Source of the DNA: Streptomyces sp. SolWspMP-5a-2
GTDB taxonomy: Bacteria > Actinomycetota > Actinomycetes > Streptomycetales > Streptomycetaceae
Length of the DNA: 47,147 nt
Assembly (NCBI RefSeq): GCF_900091845.1
Contig: NZ_FMCI01000224.1
Location: 1-47,147, forward strand
Reading direction: 5' to 3'
Below are positions 40,518 to 47,147 of the stretch, piece by piece. A model generated the notes under the pieces. That model was given only the letters and a program-made list of their open reading frames with translations, was not told the origin of the DNA and ran no database searches. A program made the translations under genes and the position numbers. Position 1 is the first letter of the stretch; every line of letters starts with the position of its first letter.

Positions 40518-41825
40518 TCAGCCGGGGACCGTGACCGGCCGGCGGCGGATCACCAGCGCCATCAGGGCCGCCGCCGCGCACAGCGCGCCGGAGGCGTACC
40601 AGACCATGTCGTAGCTGCCGAAGGCGTCCCGGGCGAGGCCGCCGAGGAAGGCGACCAGGGCCGCGCCGACCTGGTGCGAGGCGAGGACCCAGCCGAAGAC
40701 GATCGCGCTGTCGTCGCCGAACCGCTCGCGGCACAGGGCGACGGTCGGGGGGACGGTGGCGACCCAGTCGAGGCCGTAGAAGACGATGAAGAAGAGCATC
40801 GGCGGGTGGACGCTGGGCGCCAGCAGCATGGGCAGGAACAGGAGCGAGACCCCGCGCAGCGCGTAGTAGACGGCGAGCAGCCTGCGCGGTTCGAAGCGGT
40901 CGGTGAACCAGCCGGAGGCGATGGTGCCGACCACGTCGAAGACGCCGATCACGGCGAGCAGCGAGGCGGCGGCCGTGACCGGCATGCCGTGGTCGTGGGC
41001 GGCGGGCACGAAGTGGGTCTGGATCAGACCGTTGGTGGAGGCGCCGCAGATCGCGAAGGTGCCCGCGAGGAGCCAGAAGGTGCCGGTGCGGGCGGCGGTG
41101 AGCAGGACGGTCACCGCGCGCCGGGCGGCGCCCCTGACGGGGGCGGGCCTGGGCACGAACGCGGTGGCGCCGTAGGGCTTCTGGCCGATGTCGGCGGGGT
41201 GGTCGCGCAGCAGCAGCCAGACGAAGGGGACGACGGCGAGCGCGGCGAGGGCGACCGTGACGGCGGCCGGGCGCCAGTCGTGGGTCTCGACGATCCAGGA
41301 CAGCAGCGGCAGGAAGACGAGCTGGCCGGAGGCGGAGGCGGCGGTGAGGATGCCGGTGACCAGGCCGCGCCGGGTGGCGAACCAGCGGTTGGTGACGGTC
41401 GCGGCGAAGGCGAGCGCCATCGACCCGGAGCCGAGGCCGACCAGGAGGCCCCAGCTGAGCATGAGCTGCCAGGCGGCGGTCATCCAGACGGTGGACCCGG
41501 CGCCGACGGCTATCACGGTCAGCGCGACGGCGACCACCTTGCGGATGCCGAAGCGGTCCATCAGGGCCGCCGCGAACGGCGCGGTGAGCCCGTACAGGGC
41601 GAGGTTGACCGAGACGGCCGCCCCGATCGTGCCACGTGACCAGCCGAACTCCAGATGCAACGGGTCGATGAGCAGTCCGGGCAGGGAGCGGAAGGCGGCG
41701 GCGCCGACGATCGTCACGAAGGTCACGGCCGCGACGAACCACGCGCGGTGGACGCGGGGGGCGGCGGGCGCGGGACCGCGCGGGGCCCGGTCGGCGACGG
41801 CGGCGGAGTCGTTTGTCTGCGTCAC
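40518..41825 (-). CDS. MFS transporter (monocarboxylate/oxalate-formate antiporter-like)
   Basis: The 435-residue membrane protein has about 12 hydrophobic helices in two halves, with the inter-helix motif 'AALMDRFGIRKVVAVAL' in the first half and 'SGWFTDRFEPRRLLAVYYAL' in the second, and a basic central loop ('FVPRPAPVRGAARRAV'). The 'HLEFGWSRGTIGAAVSVNLALYGLTAPF' segment is typical of monocarboxylate or oxalate/formate-type MFS carriers. It could import the regulon's acid substrate, though no CTGAC operator lies before it. GTG 41825 is preceded by GGAAG. It is divergent from the GlxA-type regulator, which may control it. A longer frame upstream is a shadow. Confidence 0.87.
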   Translation of the reverse strand: MTQTNDSAAVADRAPRGPAPAAPRVHRAWFVAAVTFVTIVGAAAFRSLPGLLIDPLHLEFGWSRGTIGAAVSVNLALYGLTAPFAAALMDRFGIRKVVAVALTVIAVGAGSTVWMTAAWQLMLSWGLLVGLGSGSMALAFAATVTNRWFATRRGLVTGILTAASASGQLVFLPLLSWIVETHDWRPAAVTVALAALAVVPFVWLLLRDHPADIGQKPYGATAFVPRPAPVRGAARRAVTVLLTAARTGTFWLLAGTFAICGASTNGLIQTHFVPAAHDHGMPVTAAASLLAVIGVFDVVGTIASGWFTDRFEPRRLLAVYYALRGVSLLFLPMLLAPSVHPPMLFFIVFYGLDWVATVPPTVALCRERFGDDSAIVFGWVLASHQVGAALVAFLGGLARDAFGSYDMVWYASGALCAAAALMALVIRRRPVTVPG

Positions 41826-41897
41826 GTCGTAGAGCTTCCGTTCGGCACCGCCCGTGCAGCGAGTGGCCCGAAGGACAGTGTTCGCTAGGATCGGGCC

Positions 41898-42911
41898 ATG
41901 AGCCGCGCACCGGAGCACCGCCCGCACCGGGTCGTCGTCCTCGCCCTGGACGGCCTCCTCCCCTTCGAGCTGGGCATACCGCACCGGGTCTTCGGCCGCC
42001 CGGTGGACGCCGACGGGCGCCCGCTGTACGAGGTGGTGACCTGCTCGGTGCGCCCGCCGGGCCCGGTGGAGACCGACGCCGACTTCACCGTGGACGTCCC
42101 GCACGGGCCCGAGGCGCTCGCGGGCGCCGACACCGTCGTCGTCCCCGCCTCGTACGAGCTGGGGCCGGTCTTCGAGGACGGGGTGCTCACCCCCGAGCTG
42201 GCCGCGGCGCTGGCCCTGATCCGCCCCGGCACCCGGCTCGCCTCGATCTGCACCGGGGTGTACGTGCTGGCCGCCGCAGGGCTCCTGGACGGCCGTCCGG
42301 CGACCACGCACTGGGCGGACGCCGACCGCCTCCAGCGCCTCTTCCCGCGGATCGCCGTCGACCCGGACGTGCTCTTCGTCGACGACGGCGACATCCTCAC
42401 CTCGGCGGGGGTCGCGGCCGGCATCGACCTGTGCCTGCACATGGTCCGCCGCGACCACGGCGCCGCCGTCGCCAACGAGGTGGCCCGGCGCACGGTGGTC
42501 CCGCCGCACCGGGACGGCGGCCAGGCGCAGTTCATCCGCCGACCGGTGCCCGAGCCCCGGTCGGCGAGCACCACGGCGGCCCGCGCCTGGGCCCTGGGCA
42601 GGCTGCACGAGCCGCTCCAGCTCCGGGACATGGCGGCCAGGGAGGCGATGTCGGTGCGCACCTTCACCCGCCGCTTCCGCGAGGAGGTCGGGGTGAGCCC
42701 GGGGCAGTGGCTGACCGGGCAACGGGTGGAGCGGGCACGGCAGTTGCTGGAGTCGACCGACCTGTCCGTCGACCGGGTCGCCCGGGACTGCGGGTTCGGC
42801 ACCGCGCAGTCGATGCGCCAGCACCTCCAGGCGGTGCTGGGCGTGACGCCGACGGCCTACCGGCGGACGTTCCGGGCGGGCGCCGACAGCGGCCTGACGG
42901 CCCGACTCTGA
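41898..42911 (+). CDS. GlxA-type AraC-family regulator (DJ-1/PfpI-like sensor plus AraC helix-turn-helix)
   Basis: The 337-residue protein has an N-terminal DJ-1/PfpI-like domain (about 10-190; 'RVVVLALDGLLPFELGIPHRVFG', with the nucleophile elbow 'ASICTGVYVLAAAGLLDGRPATTHW') and two AraC helix-turn-helix motifs at the C-terminus (about 235-325; 'LRDMAAREAMSVRTFTRRFREEVGVSPGQWLTGQRVERARQLLESTDLSVDRVARDCGFGTAQSMRQHLQ'). This is the layout of GlxA activators. Its divergent position to the MFS gene suggests it regulates that carrier. Its stop codon lies inside a perfect CTGAC-type palindrome (42907-42923). Confidence 0.9.
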   Translation: MSRAPEHRPHRVVVLALDGLLPFELGIPHRVFGRPVDADGRPLYEVVTCSVRPPGPVETDADFTVDVPHGPEALAGADTVVVPASYELGPVFEDGVLTPELAAALALIRPGTRLASICTGVYVLAAAGLLDGRPATTHWADADRLQRLFPRIAVDPDVLFVDDGDILTSAGVAAGIDLCLHMVRRDHGAAVANEVARRTVVPPHRDGGQAQFIRRPVPEPRSASTTAARAWALGRLHEPLQLRDMAAREAMSVRTFTRRFREEVGVSPGQWLTGQRVERARQLLESTDLSVDRVARDCGFGTAQSMRQHLQAVLGVTPTAYRRTFRAGADSGLTARL

Positions 42912-42923
42912 CGCGGCGTCAGA
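42907..42923. promoter_or_regulatory. CTGAC-type palindrome at convergent gene ends, copy 11
   Basis: TCTGACG-CGG-CGTCAGA is a perfect 7-3-7 copy. It is not in a promoter: its two TGA halves are the stop codons of the GlxA-type regulator (plus) and the alcohol dehydrogenase (minus). It may be a bound but non-promoter site, or a chance product of facing stops. Confidence 0.5.
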
Positions 42924-43968
42924 ACGTGAGCACGCCGCGTGCCACCCGGCCCGCCTCCGCGTCCGCGCGCGCCTTCGCGAAGTCCTCCACCGGGTAGGTG
43001 GCGGTGACGAGTTCGTCCAGCAGGAGCCGCCCGGTGCGGTACAGCCCGGCGTAGAGCGCGATGTCCCGCTGCGGGCGCGAGGAGCCGTAGCGGCAGCCGA
43101 GGACGGACTTGTCCAGGTAGAGGGAGGAGACCAGGAAGGACGCCTCGGCGGTCGCGGGCGGCACCCCGAGCAGCACCGCCTGCCCGTGCCGGTCCAGCAG
43201 GTCGACCGCCTGCCGGATCAGCTCGACCCTGCCCACGCACTCGAAGGCGTGGTCCACCCCGGTCGGCAGGATCTCCCGCACGCCCTCGGTGGAGGTCAGG
43301 AAGTGGGTCGCCCCGAACTCCCTGGCCACCGCCTCCTTCGCCGGGTTGGCGTCCACGGCGACGATCGTCACGGCGCCCGCGATCCGCGCCCCCTGCAGGA
43401 CGTTGAGGCCGACCCCGCCGGTGCCGATCACCAGCACGCTGTCGCCCCGGTCGACCGCGGCCCGGTTGAGGACGGCGCCGACGCCGGTCAGCACCCCGCA
43501 GCCGATCAGCGCCGCCGACGTCAGCGGGAGGTCGGCGGGGATGCGCACCGCCTGGACCGCCTTCACCACGGTCCGCTCCGCGAACGCCGAGTTGGCCGCG
43601 AACTGGAACACCGGGCGCCCGCCCCGGGTGAAGGGCCGCCCCGGCCGCCCGATCGCCCGGCGGCACATGGTCGGCCTGCCCCGGTCGCACTCCGCGCAGG
43701 TCCCGCAGTTGGCGAGGGTGGACAGCGCCACGTGGTCGCCGGGCGCGACGTGCGTGACCCCGTCCCCGACCGCGTCCACCACCCCGGCGCCCTCGTGCCC
43801 GAGCACCACGGGGACCGGGAACGGGATGGTGCCGTCGACCACCGACAGGTCGCTGTGGCACAGCCCGGCCGCCCGCACGGCGACCCGCACCTCCCCCGGG
43901 CCGGGGTCCCGCACCTCCAGGTCGTCGACGACCTCCACCCGCGTCCCGTCCCACACCACACCGCGCAT
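42919..43968 (-). CDS. Zn-dependent alcohol dehydrogenase (MDR family, class III-like)
   Basis: The 349-residue protein is a medium-chain dehydrogenase. Catalytic Zn ligands are seen in 'GLCHSDLSVVDG' (Cys) and 'VVLGHEGAGVV' (His-Glu), structural Zn ligands in 'NCGTCAECDRGRPTMC' and the coenzyme motif in 'VLVIGTGGVGLNVLQGA' followed by an Asp-containing 'VAVDANP'. The wide substrate range of this family leaves the alcohol unidentified. ATG 43968 overlaps the stop of the acyl-CoA dehydrogenase by one base (TGATG), so it is the coupled last gene of the SDR-dehydrogenase-ADH operon under the operator at 46121. Confidence 0.9.
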   Translation of the reverse strand: MRGVVWDGTRVEVVDDLEVRDPGPGEVRVAVRAAGLCHSDLSVVDGTIPFPVPVVLGHEGAGVVDAVGDGVTHVAPGDHVALSTLANCGTCAECDRGRPTMCRRAIGRPGRPFTRGGRPVFQFAANSAFAERTVVKAVQAVRIPADLPLTSAALIGCGVLTGVGAVLNRAAVDRGDSVLVIGTGGVGLNVLQGARIAGAVTIVAVDANPAKEAVAREFGATHFLTSTEGVREILPTGVDHAFECVGRVELIRQAVDLLDRHGQAVLLGVPPATAEASFLVSSLYLDKSVLGCRYGSSRPQRDIALYAGLYRTGRLLLDELVTATYPVEDFAKARADAEAGRVARGVLTF

Positions 43969-45119
43969 CACACGGCCCCCTTCGGCTCCCTCGGCAGCCC
44001 GAGCACCCGCTCGGCGATGATCGTGCGCTGGATCTGGTCCGAGCCGCCGTAGACGGTGTCGGCCCGGGAGAACAGGAACAGGTGCTGGGCCGCGTCGAGC
44101 GCGTACGGCGTCCCGGGCGTCCAGTCCGCGGGGCCGACCCCGGCCGCCGCGCCCCGCACCGCCACCGCCAGCTCGCCGAGCCGCTGGTGCCAGCCCGCCC
44201 ACAGCAGCTTGGCGACCGAGGGCGCCCCGGCGTCTCCCGAACCCCCCAGCGTGCGCAGGGCGTTCCAGCGCATGGCCCGCAACTCGGCCCAGAGGGCGAC
44301 CAGTCGCTCGCGCAGCACCGGGTCGGCGGCGGCGCCGCTCTCCACGGCGGTGCGCACCACCCGCCCCAACTCGGCCGCGAACCCGATCTGCTGGGCCAGC
44401 GTCGACACCCCGCGCTCGAAACCGAGCAGGCTCATGGCGACCTTCCAGCCGTCCCCCGGGCCGCCCACCAGGTGCTCGGCGCGGGCCAGCGCCCCGTCGA
44501 AGAAGACCTCGTTGAACTCGCTGGTGCCGGTGAGCTGCCGGATCGGCCGCACCTCGATCCGGTCCGGCTGGTCCATCGCCACCAGCAGGAAGGCCAGCCC
44601 GTGGTGGCGCCGGGAGTCGGGGTCGGTGCGCGCCAGCACGAAGCACCAGTCGGCCTCGTGGGCGAGGGAGGTCCAGATCTTCTGCCCGGTGATCCGGTAG
44701 TGGCCGTCGCCCTGCCGTTCGGCCCGGGTGCGCACCCCCGCCAGGTCGGAGCCCGCGCCGGGTTCGCTGTAGCCCTGGCACCACCACTCCTCACCGGCGG
44801 CGACGGCGGGCAGGAAGCGCCGTTTCTGGGCGTCGGTGCCGTGCGCGAGGAGCGTCGGCGCGAGCAGGTTCTCCCCGATGTGCCCGGAGCGCGGCGGGGC
44901 CCCCGAGCGGGCGTACTCCTCGGCCCAGACGACCTGTTCGGTGAGGGACGCGGTGCGGTTGCCGTACCCCTCCTCGCCCCAGCCGAGGCCGATCCAGCCG
45001 TCCCGGCCGAGGACGCGCTCCCAGCCGCGCCGGTCGCCCGAACCGGACACGTGCGCCGCGAGCCAGTCCCGCGCGCGGGCCCTGAACTCCTCGTCCCCGG
45101 CGGCGAATCCAAAGTCCAC
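43968..45119 (-). CDS. Acyl-CoA dehydrogenase
   Basis: The 383-residue FAD enzyme has 'DEEFRARARDWLAAHV', 'LGWGEEGYGNRTASLTEQVVWAEEYARSG', 'CQGYSEPGAGSDLAGVRTRAER', 'YRITGQKIWTSLAHEADWCFVLARTD', 'FERGVSTLAQQIGFAAELGRV' and the closing 'ADTVYGGSDQIQRTIIAERVLGLPREP'. It belongs to the branch common in actinobacterial steroid and alicyclic degradation, where two such subunits often pair; no adjacent partner exists here, so it may work alone or with the one at 29791. GTG 45119 follows GGAAGGG. A longer frame upstream is a shadow of the SDR and cyclase genes. Confidence 0.9.
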   Translation of the reverse strand: MDFGFAAGDEEFRARARDWLAAHVSGSGDRRGWERVLGRDGWIGLGWGEEGYGNRTASLTEQVVWAEEYARSGAPPRSGHIGENLLAPTLLAHGTDAQKRRFLPAVAAGEEWWCQGYSEPGAGSDLAGVRTRAERQGDGHYRITGQKIWTSLAHEADWCFVLARTDPDSRRHHGLAFLLVAMDQPDRIEVRPIRQLTGTSEFNEVFFDGALARAEHLVGGPGDGWKVAMSLLGFERGVSTLAQQIGFAAELGRVVRTAVESGAAADPVLRERLVALWAELRAMRWNALRTLGGSGDAGAPSVAKLLWAGWHQRLGELAVAVRGAAAGVGPADWTPGTPYALDAAQHLFLFSRADTVYGGSDQIQRTIIAERVLGLPREPKGAV

Positions 45120-45187
45120 GAGGTTCCCTTCCTGGCGCCGACGTACCGGACCGGGCGGCTGGACGCGCTCCGCGCGCGCCCCGCCCG

Positions 45188-46099
45188 TCATGTGTTCGGC
45201 CGCTCCCCCGCCCGCGCGGCCCGCCCCATCTCGGCCACCCGCTCCAGCAGCGGCATCGGGTCCGTGCCCACCGTCCGGGGCAGGACCGCGGCGATCCGCT
45301 CCGGCGTCCAGCCCCCCTCGGCGTACGCGGCCCGCAGCTCCCGGGGCTGCGCCCACACCGCGATCCTGGGTCCGGCGACGGTGTACACCTGCCCGGTGAT
45401 GCCCTCCTCCCGGGCCCGCTCGGAGAGCAGGTAGACGACGAGCGCGGCGACGTCCTCCGGTTCGCCGATCTCGGCCAGCTCCATGGGCACCCCGGCCGAC
45501 ATCCGGGTCCTGGCGACCGGCGCGACCGCGTTGGCGCTCACCCCGTACTTGTGGAGTCCGAGGGCGGCGCTGCGCACCAGCGAGATGATCCCGCCCTTGG
45601 CCGCGCTGTAGTTGGCCTGCGACACCGACCCCTGGTGGTTGCCGCTGGTGAAGCCGATCAGGGTGCCGCCGCGCTGCGCGCGCATGACGGCGGAGGCGGC
45701 CCGGAAGACGGTGAAGGTGCCCTTGAGGTGGGTGGCGATCACCGGGTCCCACTCCTGCTCGGACATGTTGAACAGCATCCGCTCGCGCAGGATGCCGGCG
45801 ACGCAGACGACGCCGTCCAGCCGTCCGTACGCGGCCAGCGCGGTGTCCACGACGCGACGGCCGCCCGCCATGGTGGAGATGTCGTCGGCGACCGCGACGG
45901 CCGTGCCGCCCGCCTGCTCGATCTCCTTGACGACCGTGTCGGCGATCTCGCTGGTGGGGTCGGCGCCCGCGACCGAGACGCCGTAGTCGTTGACGACGAC
46001 ACTGGCCCCCTCGGCCGCCGCGGCGAGCGCCACCGCTCTGCCGATGCCGCGTCCCGCGCCCGTCACGGCGACCACCCTGCCTGCCAAGAAGTTCCCCAC
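45188..46099 (-). CDS. Short-chain dehydrogenase/reductase (17-beta-HSD4-like)
   Basis: The 303-residue SDR has 'VVAVTGAGRGIGRAVALAAAAEGASVVVNDYGVSVAG', the N-D-Y-G end of strand two typical of multifunctional-enzyme-type 3-hydroxyacyl-CoA dehydrogenases, 'GVVCVAGILRERMLFNMSEQEWDPVIATHLKGTF', and a catalytic Y-x-x-x-K in 'ANYSAAKGGI'. A C-terminal extension of about 50 residues follows the core. It probably oxidises a beta-hydroxyacyl-CoA. It is the first gene of an operon with acyl-CoA dehydrogenase and alcohol dehydrogenase; a 68-bp gap follows. Divergent from the cyclase gene with an operator 21 bp before this ATG. Confidence 0.88.
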   Translation of the reverse strand: MGNFLAGRVVAVTGAGRGIGRAVALAAAAEGASVVVNDYGVSVAGADPTSEIADTVVKEIEQAGGTAVAVADDISTMAGGRRVVDTALAAYGRLDGVVCVAGILRERMLFNMSEQEWDPVIATHLKGTFTVFRAASAVMRAQRGGTLIGFTSGNHQGSVSQANYSAAKGGIISLVRSAALGLHKYGVSANAVAPVARTRMSAGVPMELAEIGEPEDVAALVVYLLSERAREEGITGQVYTVAGPRIAVWAQPRELRAAYAEGGWTPERIAAVLPRTVGTDPMPLLERVAEMGRAARAGERPNT

Positions 46100-46120
46100 G
46101 CCCGGCCCCTTCCCGCGGTT

Positions 46121-46137
46121 TCTGACGGTCCGTTAGA
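46121..46137. promoter_or_regulatory. CTGAC-type palindromic operator, copy 12
   Basis: TCTGACG-GTC-CGTTAGA lies 21 bp before the SDR ATG (minus) and 45 bp before the cyclase ATG (plus), in the manner of the site at 31012, so it can switch both genes. Confidence 0.78.
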
Positions 46138-46182
46138 TTTTTGACCCGCCAGACACCCGGAGACAAGCCCTGGGGAGAGCCG

Positions 46183-47109
46183 ATGTCGCTGCCCGCCGAA
46201 TTCCACGAGATCGCCCGGCGCGTGAACAACTGGGGACGCTGGGGGAGCGACGACGAGATCGGCACCCTCAACCTGATCACCGACGCCGTCGTGCGGGACG
46301 CGGCGGCCGGGGTCCGCACCGGCCGCCGCGTCCCGCTCGCCCTGCCGCTGCGCCAGGACGGGGTGCAGAGCGGGCTGATCCCGGGGCGGGTCAACCCGCT
46401 GCACGCCATGGTGCAGATCAACCAGGAGATCTTCGGCCCCGGCACCGTCGCGTGCAGCGACGACGCCGTGACGATGGGGCTCCAGGCCGGCACCCACTGG
46501 GACGCGCTGCCCCACGTCTCGCACTCGGGGCGCCTGTACAACGGGCGCCCGGCCGACTCGGTGACCGCGCACGGCGGCGCCGCGTTCAGCTCGATCGCCA
46601 CCGCCCGGCACCTCGTCTCGCGCGGGGTGCTGCTCGACGTGGCGCGGGCGCACGGCACCGACCGGCTGCCGGGCGGGCACGCGGTGACGCCCGAGGACCT
46701 GGAGGCGGCACAGGAGCTGGCCGGGACCCGGGTGCGGGCGGGGGACGTGGTGCTGGTGCGGACCGGCCAGATACGGGCGTACCTCGCCGGGGACCGGGAG
46801 GGGTACGCGTACCCGTCGCCGGGGCTCTCGGTGCGCACGCCCGAGTGGTTCCACGCCCGGGACGTGGCCGCCGTCGCCAACGACACGCTGACCTTCGAGG
46901 TCTTCCCGCCGGAGATCGAGGACCTGTGGCTGCCGGTGCACGCCCTGCACCTGGTGGAGATGGGGATGCTCCAGGGCCAGAACTGGAATCTCGAAGAGTT
47001 GTCCACAGCCTGTGGAGAGACCGGCCGCTACACCTTCCTGCTGTCCGCGATGCCGGAGCCGTTCGCCGGCGCGACCGGCACCCCGGTGGCGCCCGTCGCC
47101 GTCCTGTGA
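46183..47109 (+). CDS. Cyclase-family hydrolase (kynurenine formamidase-like)
   Basis: The 308-residue protein has the cyclase/KynB-like metal motif 'LQAGTHWDALPHVSHSGRLYNG' (H-x-x-x-D-x-x-x-H type), with 'NNWGRWGSDDEIGTLNLITDAVV' before it and 'AGDVVLVRTGQIRAYL' and 'VHALHLVEMGMLQGQNWNLEELSTAC' after it, an arrangement found in long actinobacterial members of the family. Such enzymes hydrolyse amides or ring-opened acids and lactones. ATG 46183 has GGGGAGAG 3-6 bases upstream, so an in-frame start 42 bases upstream is not used. It is under the divergent operator at 46121 and ends 38 bp before the window edge. Confidence 0.87.
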   Translation: MSLPAEFHEIARRVNNWGRWGSDDEIGTLNLITDAVVRDAAAGVRTGRRVPLALPLRQDGVQSGLIPGRVNPLHAMVQINQEIFGPGTVACSDDAVTMGLQAGTHWDALPHVSHSGRLYNGRPADSVTAHGGAAFSSIATARHLVSRGVLLDVARAHGTDRLPGGHAVTPEDLEAAQELAGTRVRAGDVVLVRTGQIRAYLAGDREGYAYPSPGLSVRTPEWFHARDVAAVANDTLTFEVFPPEIEDLWLPVHALHLVEMGMLQGQNWNLEELSTACGETGRYTFLLSAMPEPFAGATGTPVAPVAVL

Positions 47110-47147
47110 GCGCCGCGCGGGCGGGCCGCGGGCGAGGCCGGACGGCG

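Noticed and set aside
1..47147. Mobile element, prophage or integrated plasmid
   Set aside because: No transposase, integrase, att-like repeats next to a tRNA, or phage gene; base composition is uniform.

Overview
The window is chromosomal DNA of a very high-GC actinomycete, almost certainly a Streptomyces. The evidence is third-position GC bias throughout, GTG and TTG starts, many 4-base GTGA stop/start overlaps, a single rare TTA leucine codon, an FO synthase for cofactor F420, and recognisable copies of the Streptomyces global regulators AfsR, AfsS and AfsK. I see no rRNA, tRNA, CRISPR array, transposase or phage gene.

Layout. 1-8.6 kb is mostly housekeeping: a truncated helix-turn-helix gene with a TTA codon, a DUF2165 membrane protein, an L,D-transpeptidase-like secreted protein without the usual Cys, FO synthase (fbiC), an F420-type LLM oxidoreductase, a Tat-exported PHP/CehA-like hydrolase and an endonuclease/exonuclease/phosphatase protein. 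8.7-16.4 kb holds minus-strand catabolic genes: aldehyde dehydrogenase with a D-aminoacylase-type amidohydrolase, then an LLM oxidoreductase, and an amidohydrolase-LLM-SDR operon. 16.6-20.1 kb is afsR followed by a small afsS-like repeat gene. 20.1-24.25 kb is a divergent CoA module: acyl-CoA ligase against lipid-transfer thiolase, DUF35 protein and enoyl-CoA hydratase. 24.3-28.9 kb holds a small secreted protein, afsK with an apparent one-base frameshift, a VOC protein and a TetR regulator. 29-47.1 kb is mainly catabolic again: acyl-CoA dehydrogenases, a second lipid-transfer thiolase, DoxX plus a second DUF35 protein, a flavin monooxygenase-like enzyme, an NDP-forming acyl-CoA synthetase, a PaaG-like hydratase, a flavin reductase, an MFS transporter, a GlxA-type regulator, a Zn alcohol dehydrogenase, an SDR and a cyclase-family hydrolase. 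PdxH-like, GNAT and peptidase E-like genes are interspersed.

How it works together. The most striking signal is a 17-bp palindrome, (T/G/C)CTGAC(G/A)-N3-CGTCAGA, found 12 times. Eleven copies lie in promoter regions, a few to about 110 bp before the start codons of the catabolic transcription units, including the three divergent pairs 20131-24250, 29791-32260 and 42919-47109. It is absent from the afs genes and from the housekeeping genes. I infer one TetR-like regulon for CoA-dependent breakdown of an unidentified, possibly steroid- or terpenoid-like compound. The enzyme set (FadD3-like ligase, Ltp/DUF35 retro-aldolase-like pair, acyl-CoA dehydrogenases, hydratases, SDRs, F420/FMN oxidoreductases, flavin reductase) resembles actinobacterial ring and side-chain degradation, but the hallmark steroid ring enzymes are not in the window. 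These modules sit around and between afsR-afsS and afsK. Two genes (afsK and the acyl-CoA dehydrogenase at 29791-30995) each need one extra base in a G/C homopolymer to be intact, so assembly indels are a real possibility.
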